Origin: Rotaria socialis | Lineage: Eukaryota > Rotifera > Eurotatoria > Philodinida > Philodinidae | Reading direction: 5' to 3' | Length of the DNA stretch: 64,000 nucleotides | NCBI GenBank assembly: GCA_905331475.1 | Contig: CAJNYU010002679.1 | Location: 102,221-166,220 of the forward strand | Shown: one piece after another, positions 39,326 to 49,842 of the stretch | How the letters are laid out: each line of letters begins with the position of its first letter | Numbering within the stretch: position 1 is the stretch's first letter | The notes under the pieces: generated by a model | What the model was told of the DNA's origin: nothing | Database searches by the model: none | The model's input: only the letters and a program-made list of their open reading frames with translations | Program-made: the position numbers and the translations under genes

Positions 39326-41767
39326 AGGGAAGAGAGCAAGAGAGCACACGACGAAATTTATTGATGACTCATTTAGCAAAAAAATAAAATAAGAACAGAG
39401 AAGAGAAAAACATTACTTATTATTGAATCTTGTCGAGAAATCAGCTGTATTTTCTCAATCCTTTAAGTGTACAATAGTATGATTCATGTTTTTCTTTAAA
39501 ATCATATCCCGGATGATTCAATAGATGTTGAAATTAGCTGTTCATTCTGTTACAGGAATTGTAGTCATCTTTTTATTTTATTCAAACAATTCTTGCATTC
39601 TCTGTGTCATCATTAGTAGTAAAATCATATTGCACATAGAATGAATCACCTATATGACGCATTCATTTCGAAATAAGTATAGTATACGAAAGTAATATGT
39701 GAAATGTTAAATAGCTGAGCTCAATCGAATTGATAAACAGATAGTTAATCATATCTTATCGATCGTTTAAGTAATTTCAAAATTTCCAACCTTGACGAGA
39801 TAATAAAACAGTCTGTCAGTTGCTTATCTCTTTGCATATGAATCGATAATTTTGACCGTGCGCTATTGATTAGTCGCTCATTTTCGATTTTTGCATCATT
39901 TACTTCCCTCTTATTGCATGTATTTTTCATTGAATTGTGAAAGAATGTTAAAATCATAGAAAAGTCGATAATTATACGTGAATTCGAATGATATAATAGT
40001 TCAGTAGGCAATTTCACGTGTGGTGACTGAGAATGATCGCCTCATTTCACCTAAAAATTCGTTGATATAGGTGTGATAATGACATTCAATATGATTAACA
40101 AGAAAACAAAATATCTGAAATAGTTTAAAGAATGTGAAAAAGTGACCTACAGATAATTGAAAATGTAACTGAATACCCATGCGTCTTCCTTTGATTAAAA
40201 ACAAACGAATGTGATAATAATCTCTGCCATCCTCTTTAATCATGCTGAATTTCTGCAAAACAACATCAAGTCATTCTTTTAGCTATTAATAGTCTCTCGT
40301 CGAAAATGATCATTTTCTTTTATTATTCTTATCAGTTTTCTTGTCAGAAAATTTTAAAAATTATTTATTTTGTTTCTTCACTAATTAAGAAACTCATTTT
40401 ATGTGTTTATTTTTTACAACTATTGATTTACAAATGATTTGTTAGCTGAATTATTCGTAACTGGCTAATATAGATATTTCATCTATGTGATTAACTATGC
40501 TACATTATCTGAAAATAATTCAGAGTCGATTATCACTAAGATTACAGATCAAAACATTCGATCAATCTCATGCAGAAGTTTGCTTGAGGATGGGGAGGTG
40601 GCAAAAAATAGGGCCTGTGTGTGTCTATTAAAAAAAACATTCCAATATTCTTTCAACGTCTACGACACGCAACGTGTGCAACAAATTGTTTGCCAGCTGA
40701 ACAACATTGAGTTTCATTCATTACTAGAACAATGTCGTCGCATCATTCTAATTGAATTAATTTACCTCGTGAACACGCATATTTTCACCTCACACAAGCA
40801 TCCCGATATAATGGAAACAGTGCTTGAGCTGCAATAAAGGCAAATAATGCTAATGAAATGAGTATGATATTCAATTTTTTTCCTTTGTCTACTTATTTTT
40901 TGTGAATGAAAAGATAAGCGTAAAAAGACGCAGGTCATGCAGCGTCATCGTCAACACAGTATGCTGTACTATCTATAACTAGATCAATAGAATACCGCTT
41001 ACACAGCATGCGCTTTGCGATAGGATATAATATCATGAGTAGCAACAAAAAATTTATTTGTAATTAAATCGATATTATTTTGTGAAATAAATATTTATGA
41101 AACATGATGTGTCTATCAGTAATATGAAGGTATAAAGGAGCTTATCATTTATTGTTTTTATCCATTAAATCTAAGTTTAGAGATCTTGTGACCGGTTTTT
41201 TATTTTGTTGATAGTTTATATCGATGAAGTATTGCATTATTTTATTTTATCCACTTCCATGCGTTTGTCAAAAAAACAGAATACTCTCTAGTAACCTTGA
41301 TAGAGGAAAGCAAATCTTTCGCTAAAACTGATGCAAAATCCCAATGCTCGTTCTTTGCAAAATATTTCAACTTGAAAAGTTCAAATAAAGGCGACTATCA
41401 AATACATTTTTATTTTACAAAGTAGCTATATGTAAGCTAAACAAAAGTATATTTTCTGGAATTGCTGATATTGTAAGAATGTGTATCGTCACCCTCTGAT
41501 TTTATAAACAAAGTGTAAATAAACGAAAAGAATTCAAATAACGTAGAAAGAGAATAAAAAGGTTCTTGCTTATCTGTTTCATAGGGAAAGAAGGTGATTT
41601 AGATTATAAACAACGACGTTAGAGCTATAAACGCAAGTAGTTTCTTTTTATCTGACACAATAAAATTAAAAAAAGAGTAAAAAAAAACAAAATTACTGTT
41701 GTATGTACATCAATAGAATAATCTATTATTTAATCGTTGTTTGCAAAACGACGTTACTGTTAATCAA
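39326..41767. other. Intergenic; one unassigned open frame
   Basis: About 2.4 kb upstream of the tubulin gene. An open frame on the plus strand at 40487-40837 (116 codons, GTG at its start) contains KKTFQYSFNVYDTQRVQQIV and a hydrophobic end, but I recognise no family and no splice context supports it. It may be a remnant of a mobile element or chance. The rest shows nothing. Confidence 0.35.
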
Positions 41768-43823
41768 TCACATTCTTGGCCAGTTTTCATCTTCTTCATC
41801 ACTGTGAATTTCGACATGGTCGCTGCAAAACCCAATGAACTGTATTATTACACCTAATTTCGCACGACAACCATTACAAAGCCACCGTGAGCAATTGTCT
41901 TCGACTTCAAGCCGATCGAATTGGTCATTTTGATGGCAGCATTGGATTGCTTCACATTGTGCTGGAACACCGTTTGCCATATCTGTCCTGCATCCACATT
42001 TAAAATCGATACGAATGACAACTTACACTTAATTGCTTTAGATTTTTTATTGGCCGAATCCAATGGTAATATAGTTGTCATTGGTCTAATAATAGTTTGA
42101 CCTGATGGATACGACGATTACAATCAACGTCACTCCATGATTCAAATGATCGGTTGACAACTAATTAGATAATTTTATAAAACAAGTGAAAAGAATGTGC
42201 CTCTCTTACCTTTTCAGATCATCTGTTAGTAAAAGTCGAACGTGCATTAATGCTTCCAAAGTAGTGATCATCAGGCGGGACCTTCCCGATGTTTGAATGT
42301 GATTATCTGCTGAGAACTAAAAAGTACAAAAATAGAATTTAGTAGAAGACATCTAAAGAGTGTACAACATACTCCTCTTTCGCACTCCGCTGAATTCGTG
42401 GGAGAAATTAAATGGATACTATAAGTAACATAAGTATATTTTTGTTTTGATCTTCAAATTGGCTGTTAAGAGATTGTTTTAACGATATGAAGTCCTTCCA
42501 AAAAGTTTGTTCTGAATGTGCTATCAGAGGCATATTTAAATAATCACTCAATGACTGTTTGAGTGACTCCCATTCACGTCGAACGCCATTTGCATTGAAT
42601 TTGCCGAGATTTTAATATTTTTGTCGTAAAAAATCGAGCTCTGATCGTCCATAGTTCAACGAAGCAACATTTGTTTTATTTTTTAACAGGTATCGAGGAT
42701 CAAATAATACTGACAAGTTTTCTTGTAATTTTGAATGGCTCAATCGTCTGTCTAATTCATGAAAGATACGTTCAATGTGTGCATAACAATCATTAAAGAG
42801 TTTTTGTCGATTATTCATATTTATTTTGAAACTACCGAATGATCCTTTATCTGTTAAATGAACGTAATCAGACAGGGCTGGGCTCATTGTCAATGTTGAT
42901 TGAGATGCCCAAGATTTTAAAATATTTCTTTTTTTCGGCAATAGTTTCCATTAATGTAAAATAAGATAGATGATCATGTTGCATAAATTTAGTAATAGGA
43001 CCTGGATTAAAAATGATTAAAGTCAGATGAATGAAAATGTTTGAAAAATGTATGAACTTACCTAAAATAAACTCGTGCAAGTCATGATGGAAGTATAATA
43101 AAAACAAAAAACTGGCATTTAATATGGAAGTAAGTAATTCTTTGGGCAATTGACGATCAGCATTTGAAGAATTCAAATCAGATGATACTTGTTGAAGACA
43201 TGCCAGCAAAGCTTGATAACGTTAAAAAGCAAATTTTGCTATTGAGTTCATCAGGAACTGATTTAGTCTTTGGTTACCTGGCTGTAGATTCTCCACTATT
43301 AGCTTTATGCAGCCACGTATGGAAGACCATCTAATGTCGAAGATTTGTTTTTATTCAGGCATCTCCAAAAAGTTGCGCCATGCTTTTAACTTTTGTTGAT
43401 GGTCAATGCTTCGACCAAAATAAGTGTAAATTTTACCAATTACTTCTTCAAGTTGAGCAATAGATTCACAAATAGCAGGTTTATTATTATCTATAACAAC
43501 AATAAGAAAGATAAGAAAAGAACAATAGTTAAAAGGAAAACTTATAACTACGATCAAGTTTTGACGTATACGATGCTTGACTACCAACTAGTGCAAATGA
43601 ATGAGAACAACAAGTGTTTAATTCGAGCCAGTCTGCTTGTAACTGTCGCATCATCAAACTATAAACAACCTGAATTACTACGTACAATTCTTTTAGGAAT
43701 ACATGATGGTGATGTTGCGAAACTCAGGCGACAACTTTAAACGTTGATGCATTATCGGCAGCGAACCAGCATGTATTGATTGCATTAATATCATCTTTTC
43801 GCCAAAATAGTACTTATTTTTAT
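41768..43823 (-). pseudogene. Decayed hAT-type transposase (ZNF862-like), truncated
   Basis: Read on the minus strand from about 43800 downwards, coding-like blocks give ADNASTFK, then NTCCSHSFALVGSQAS (the hAT 'C-H-x-L-V' region), a block with QKLKAWRNFLEMPE then FDIRWSSIRGCI, then PKELLTSILNASF, HDLHEFIL, LSDYVHLTDKGSFG, RIFHELDRRLSHSKLQ and VLFDPRYL, and near 42300-42210 FSADNHIQTSGRSRL then EALMHVRLLLTDDLK, which fits the C-terminal hAT dimerisation domain. A last block to 41768 has Cys-rich QCCHQNDQF and SRWLCNGCRAKLG, like a degenerate PHD-type finger. In-frame stops occur (after MPE near 43351; after RQKY near 42612; a TGA before VSQHHHH near 43730), and one shift is evident near 42930, so the copy is broken. 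The N-terminal DNA-binding part is missing, where a foldback element begins at 43824. It could alternatively be a domesticated host gene that has decayed. Confidence 0.55.
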
Positions 43824-44187
43824 CAGTGTGAAGCTAGCACGATGAAACAGAGATTCAACTATAAGTCTTCTCAGAAGTATGGCCGGCCCATAAAAACCAG
43901 ACCATTCGATGCAGAATTTAATTCTGGATCGGATGGTGATACTTTTATTCCCCAACAATACTTTGAGAAAATTCTATCTGGTTTTTCTTGTCCTATTTAG
44001 AAGAAAGCAAAGATGTAGGTAAAATTTTTTCCTAAGTATTACCGGGGAATAAAAGTATCACCATCCGATTCAGAATTAAATTCTGCATCGAATGGTCTGG
44101 TTTTTATGGACCGGTAATACTTCTGAGAAGACTTATAGTTGAGTCTCTGTTTCATCGTGCTAGCTCCGTCGTGCTAGCTTCCCACTG
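43824..44187. mobile_element. Foldback (long inverted repeat) element, 364 bp
   Basis: Arms of about 130 and 144 bases (43824-43953 and 44044-44187) are inverted copies with few differences. The ends read CAGTGTGAAGCTAGCACGAT and, on the other strand, CAGTGGGAAGCTAGCACGAC. The right arm carries an extra 16-base duplication of GCTAGCACGA. The spacer of about 90 bases has no coding content. CAGTG ends occur in hAT and mariner-type elements; no clear target duplication was found, so the superfamily is open. Confidence 0.7.
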
Positions 44188-44974
44188 ATGATGACAGTTG
44201 AACACTATTGCCTACCGTTCGTAAGCAATTTCAATTCTTAGATCACCAATATACCATCTGTACAACATCCAGCTGACTGTTTTCAATGTTCAAATATTCG
44301 CCAATATNTCAATATTCAAAAGTCACGACGATAATTTATTTGGAAAAATCGATTTATTTTTCAAGTGTAACAATAAAAATTTTGCTTTAATTCATAATCA
44401 TCGATTGAAACATTTGTTCACAGATTATTTTCTCTTATCTAATTATCATGACATCTTGCTTAAAGCACTCAATGTGTATTTCTATGTACTTCATCATACT
44501 TCTACTCTTACTGATGTTGTCACTGTTGACAACATATCAAATATGTGTGTTGTAACACCACTATCATCATCATACGAACACGACTAATTTATTCTTTTCA
44601 ATAAACTTCTATTAGCATAGTAGTCTGATAATGTTTTCAATATTTATGTATAAAATAATGAATGAGAAAAATGGATGGCCAATTTTTTCCTTCGTCCTAT
44701 CAAGCGAGAGAGCGAACCTAAATCGATCTCGTTTCAAACTATTGCTTTCTTTTCTTTCGTCCGACCAAGCAAGAAAGTGTACCTAGATACATCCCATTGC
44801 AAACTATTGTTAACTTTTTCTTCGTCAGGTCACACGAGAAATCGAATCTAGATAGATCCTATTTCAGACTGTTGTTTCTTTTCTGTGGTAGTCTTTATAT
44901 ATGAATATAGCTATAGATATACTCTAAGTTTTAGTATTTTTCGTCATTTGCGCATTCAACATCTTCGTATAGTA
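44188..44974. other. Intergenic with three related GTCC/AGATCGATCC-like segments
   Basis: No supported gene. The stretch 44690-44880 shows three diverged copies of a unit of about 70 bases (GCGAGAGAGCGAACCTAAAT, then CAAACTATTG; AAGCAAGAAAGTGTACCTAG, then CAAACTATTG; ACACGAGAAATCGAATCTAG, then CAGACTGTTG). One undetermined base (N) lies at 44308. Confidence 0.4.
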
Positions 44975-46527
44975 ATGGCATCAAGTCGACAAACGTTTCC
45001 ACGTCGAGTTTTTACTTCAACACAACACACACCGCCTTCAACTCATTACTTACTTTTATTTGAAGAAACTAATTCTTGCCAAATAGTTGCCCTATCAAGT
45101 CTTAAAAATATAAATGATGATGTTGCATTTATTCTTATTCGTAATAAACTTTTACAAGCCAAAATAGTCTTTCATGGTCTACTATCATATTTATTTATTT
45201 ATTTTATTCTCGTTTATTGTCTTTCAGGTTCCCTTGAAGATTGCAATAGTGAATATGCTCGATTAACTCGTTTATCACAAGATCAAGTCGATGATCAAAA
45301 TTATCGTAATATTCTGGCTTCATGTTTCAAACTGATACATACCACAGTTCGTCATTCTTTCAGATGATTCAATTCAAGATGCAATCAATATCATTAATTC
45401 ATCTATGACAAATATAAGATCTTCAAAAATTGATCGAACACGTTTATCATCATCAACTTCATCATCAACACGAATTTCAACATGTGTACAAGCACCAGAA
45501 AAAATAGATGTTGAAGGTTATGCTTAATTCTTTACTTTTCAATGTAGATTTTAATTGTGATCACCTAGTATACACAATTTTTGTTCGCTCTATCAGCACG
45601 GCAAGTGCAGTCTTTGAGAAGTAATGCATCTTATATATTCAAAATGAATCATTTTCATTTCTTCATCAAAACGATTGTAGTTGTAACGTTTTATCACTAC
45701 AAACAATTTATAAATGAAGATGTTTTGTGCCATTCGTATATTAATAATATAGTTTAATCGTTATAGATTCGACGAGATATTTTACCTATTGTAAAAGTTT
45801 TGTTTTCTTTGTTTTATATAATAACTTATATTATTTTATTTTATTAAACAAGTGTCAGATAGTGATGATGAAGAAAATTCATCTTTTGATTGTCGTAAAC
45901 GAACAAAGAAAACATTATTTGAATCATCATCAAAGAAGAGAAAGAGCACCATCGGTAAACCTTTAACACAACGTGTTTTAACAGCGTCAAATGAGTTGAA
46001 ATAATATGACTACGATTGTCATACATCTATTAATTCAGATGATGAAAATATTACCATGAGTAACAAAAACAAATCAAATGTTCTTCAAGATATCGATAAA
46101 CGAGTAAACCAATTAAATGAAAAATTAATCTGAAATTCATCTAAACTCGATCAACTAATGCAAAAATTATACGTGAAAATAGATCGTCTTACTTCTAATA
46201 TCATATCGTAAGTCATTTAAAACAAAACAAATTTGCTATTATTTCGTTGAATTGAAAATAATTTACGAGATGTTAATCGTTTTTTAATTATTTAATACCT
46301 TTGAAATAAGAAAAAAAGAATGCCAGTAAAAAATTGAGGTGTTTAAATGAATACGAACAAATTTAGATTTGAACACCTTTATACTTAAATATTCAAAACC
46401 GTATAAACACAGCTTTTCGATATGTTACCTGTTTCCATTTGTCTTCAAAGTTACTTTTTTGTTTTAGCATAAATATGCTCTTGAACCATATGTAGATCAA
46501 ACTGGTGAAACGTTTCCAGATGTACTG
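44975..46527 (+). pseudogene. Broken gene copy, acidic/Ser-rich nuclear-type protein with coiled coil
   Basis: Coding-like blocks: 44975 to about 45179 (MASSRQTFPRR, THYLLLFEETNSCQIVALSS, LLQAKIVFHG), about 45231-45340 (SLEDCNSEYARLTRLSQDQ), 45365-45516 (DDSIQDAINIINSSM, then Ser/Thr-rich), 45853-46003 (SDSDDEENSSFDCRKRTKK, SSKKRKSTIG), 46040-46207 (coiled coil: DIDKRVNQLNEKL and KLDQLMQKLYVKIDRL) and 46468-46527 (YALEPYVDQTGETFPDVL). The first block resembles a Tudor/SH3-like fold that I associate with BEN-domain proteins, but no BEN domain is seen. It is broken: in-frame stops at about 46002 (after ASNELK) and 46131 (after NEKLI), and one exon end lacks a GT donor. The gene stops where repeats begin at about 46560. 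Confidence 0.4.
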
Positions 46528-47431
46528 GTAAGTTTTCCTACTTATAAATCAAGAGATTTCGCTACTACATTGTATAGACCGAGACGGACTAACATAATAA
46601 ATTATTAAATTTGTTCGGCTCAGTCAGATCAAATTGATCCAATCGATCTAGATAGAAACTTTTATGAATTTAAAAAAACAATATTTAACATCTTTTGATA
46701 ATCTGTAGAATGAAATCGACTGAAGATTATTCGGCGGTTCCATCGGATAAAATGGATCTTTTTTCAAAATAGATCGAACCGAATCAAATACAGATTTTTA
46801 AGAATTTGTTTGAAAACAAACCAAACGAAAATATTTACATAGTAGATTTGAATAGAATGAAATGAGATTCCTTTTGAAAACTTCATCGAATCGAATTCGA
46901 TAATATCCTTTTGATAATTTTCTGACATCAAATTCAATGATGTTTTTTTTCCAAGAAATCGAATTATGATTTTTCGAGAGTAGAGTAGATAAAATGAAGT
47001 TGAATTAAGATTAGTCGATGATTTTATCAAATCAAATTGCATGGGATAGTTTCTGAAAAGTAGATCGAATAGAATTTATTTTCAGGTATTAGACTGTTTC
47101 ATGAATAACAAATAGCCAGTGTTATGACGATGTCCTAGAGATTGAAGTACCCATTCTTTGTATTACGCCAATAACCTTTTTTTCTATACTGTTTATTTTT
47201 TACCTATCACTCATATATCTCTATTCAGTATTACTTAGAATAATTGAAACTATATCGATTTTATGTCGATCAATATAAGATATTGTAATATCAATATTTC
47301 CTTCTATTGTTTTTCAGTCCTATACATGTCAATAAATCATGAAAATAGCAAATATTAACTTATAAAATAATAATATAAGCAAAACATGAAACTATGGCAA
47401 AGTACTGAGTACAATGTACTACCGTACATAG
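46528..47431. other. Repeat-like region rich in ATCGAA words, no gene
   Basis: 46600-47060 is packed with variants of ATCGAAT/GATCGAA/ATCAAAT (for example ATCGAACCGAATCAAAT and ATCGAATCGAATTCGAT). This resembles the subterminal word-repeats of the elements at 47.4 and 56.5 kb, but I could not define ends. 47100-47431 shows nothing. Confidence 0.35.
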
Positions 47432-47795
47432 TACCCAGAAGAATCATTCCGATAGTAGGATCCGATAAGATCCCAGAGGGAATCCTATCCGATATCATTA
47501 AAATGTTAATAAAACCGATGAAATTCCGTTGGATTCCTGGAAACGAATTTACAGTCGGATCCCTGCCGCTGAAATCCGAGAAAAACCTGTGTCGGAATTC
47601 AACGGAAACTGACGCTAGCATACAACCCTTGTAATTTGATGGCATCAGATGCTTATTCACTCCTGATTAAGAAAATTGATTTTGTCCGTCGGATCCGACA
47701 GCGATTCCTCAATCAGGAACCCGTCGGGTTTTTGTCGGAATGTTGGATCCTAAGAGATCCGATGGAATCCGATGTCGGATTAGTTCACCTGGGTA
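47432..47795. mobile_element. Non-autonomous element, TACCCAG ends, GGATCC-rich, 364 bp
   Basis: The left end reads TACCCAGAAGAATCATTCCG; the right end on the other strand reads TACCCAGGTGAACTAATCCG. The two agree at about 15 of 20 positions. The interior is filled with TCGGATCCGA-like words: GGATCC occurs four times, with many ATCCGA, TCGGAT and GGAATCC variants in both orientations. An open frame inside (47386-47634) is only a by-product of these repeats. No transposase is present, and target duplications are not evident. Confidence 0.6.
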
Positions 47796-48460
47796 TCTTA
47801 TGAACATAAATGAGAGAAAATATTTTTCGATATTTTCGTAAATACAAAGATATTATTAATCTTTATTCCATACAAATAACGCCTGTATTCATATTCGTTT
47901 CATTTATCTTCTTATTCTCAACTACCGATATTTTATTTGCTATTTATTCCTTATTGTAAAAATGTATGAAGATGAAGTAACATCCAAATTCGAGAGAGAA
48001 CTTTCTGTGTGGACGACTATCAAATTTTATTTTAACCAGTATTTTCATTTAATGCACAAAACTTTTTTCCTTTCCTCGTTCAACAAATGATTTTCGTATT
48101 CTTTTCTTTTTTCGCCACGTGTTCTTTGTTTTCTTTTCTCCTGTCCTTCGAGATATATTCATACTATCCAACTCTGTATCCATGAAATCCAGCAACTATG
48201 TAACAAAAACGTTACATAAAAAATTCAAACGAGACTCTTTTACCTACAAACAAATTCCATATCACTCTCAACTTTATTCTCACTATTTTCTAGATAAACT
48301 CATGAATAAGCATCATATCTTGCATCTACTGCGAAAGACATGAACGAATGATCTCAATTTTCTGTCTACTGAAGCATGTCATGATACAAAAGACGTTTTC
48401 AAATACTTTCCATCCGGCACAAAATTTCGCCAAAATTCATTCGTTAACACACCACCAATA
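47796..48460. other. Intergenic, no gene seen
   Basis: AT-rich sequence; a frame at 48119-48343 has no motif. Confidence 0.4.
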
Positions 48461-48900
48461 GAAAGGTTCTTATAGTTTAGAAAAATCCCTTGATGAATAT
48501 GAAAAGTCCCATGAAAGGTCGACTGACGAATATGAAAGATCTTCTGTAAAATAGAAAGGTACGCTACAAATACTAGGAATATGTCTACACGAATAGAGAA
48601 AGGTCCTTATGAGTCACAAAAGTCCCTTTGTGCATATGAAAAGCCCCATGAAAGATTCGCTGAAGAATAAGAAAGATACGCTGTAAAATAGAAAGGTCCG
48701 CCACAAATACTAGGAATATGTGTACATGAATAGAGAAAGGTCCTTATGATTTACAAAAGTTCCTTGGTGAATATGAAAAGTCCAGTGAAAGGTCCGCTGA
48801 AGAATAAGAAAGATCCGCTACAAATACTAGGAATATGTCTACACGAATAGAGAAAGGTCCTTATAGATATAGAAAGGTGCCACATCAAAAAAGATAGGTC
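48461..48900. repeat. Tandem repeat, 137-bp unit, about 3 copies
   Basis: The phrase GAAAGGTCCTTAT (first copy GAAAGGTTCTTAT) recurs at 48461, 48598 and 48735, spaced by 137 bases, and again at about 48852 after a shorter unit of 117. Each unit also contains GAATATGAAAAG, TGAAAGGTCCGCTGAAGAAT-like and ACAAATACTAGGAATATGTS-like phrases with point differences. It has no coding potential. Confidence 0.8.
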
Positions 48901-49842
48901 CTGTGGCATTAGGAAGAAATTCGTATAACTCATATTCGATAAATCCACTGCCCTTTTGTTCGATTAGTAATATCCGTTATAATTTCAAAGGACTTTTCGT
49001 AAAGTGGACATTTTCTGGATCTTTGCCAGCCCTCAGTCATCAAGTAAATGCAATGTATATACTTCTTTTTAATTAACATCAGTTAAAGATTAAACGAATT
49101 ACGATTACAGTAATCGAAAACTGCAAGATCACATAAGCCCAATTGAGATATAAAAATTTTACTCTGATTAATTAGTTTATTAGCGGATCGGTTGGTCAAC
49201 ATCTCAGTTGATACCTAACTGATATGAGTACCATTTTATTCTGCAACAGGGCCAGTTAAATTTATTAACTTGCTAAAGAAACATTTCCTTCGTACTTCGA
49301 TATCTTTACGTACCTACATTTTATCGTTAGTCTCTATTGTTTTCAGATGAAAATTAAAAAGAACAATTTACCGTTCGTAGTAGATCCTATCAATTTCTAC
49401 TATCTACGTGTCATGCTTGATTGAATTGACTGTTCTTGCGTGCTGTTTAACCTTGCCTTGTGAGGTCCCTTTTTCATATGACAGCTTGTCCGGCTAACGG
49501 TCAACCAGACTGATCAGAGTAGACGCTGAATATTTTTAGAAACTCGTAACATCGTACTATAGGACACGCTTTACAGTATTACGAAACGTATTTTGTTTTA
49601 TCTTTTCGTTCAATAGACGGAGAAAATATTAAAATAAAGTCTTGATATGTTTTGCAAAATCTTTTGCTGTTTTCGTACCTACAAAGAAAACGATCGAAAA
49701 TGGCTAAAAATGCTACTGAGTCTAGAGTAGTACTATATATTCTGAATGTGCATAGTTGGGTCTTTCTTCTCTCACAAAGTTCATATGATATGTGGTTGCT
49801 AGAAGAAAACGAAACTACTTTAAAAGGTTGATAAATTTTGGG
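48901..49842. other. Intergenic, no gene seen
   Basis: Nothing beyond AT-rich sequence could be supported. Confidence 0.4.

Noticed and set aside
40487-40837. 116-codon plus-strand frame
   Set aside because: No recognised family, no splice context and a GTG at its start; mentioned only as an unassigned frame.
47386-47634. Plus-strand 82-codon frame and its minus-strand twin
   Set aside because: They arise from GGATCC-type repeats of the TACCCAG element and cross its left edge.
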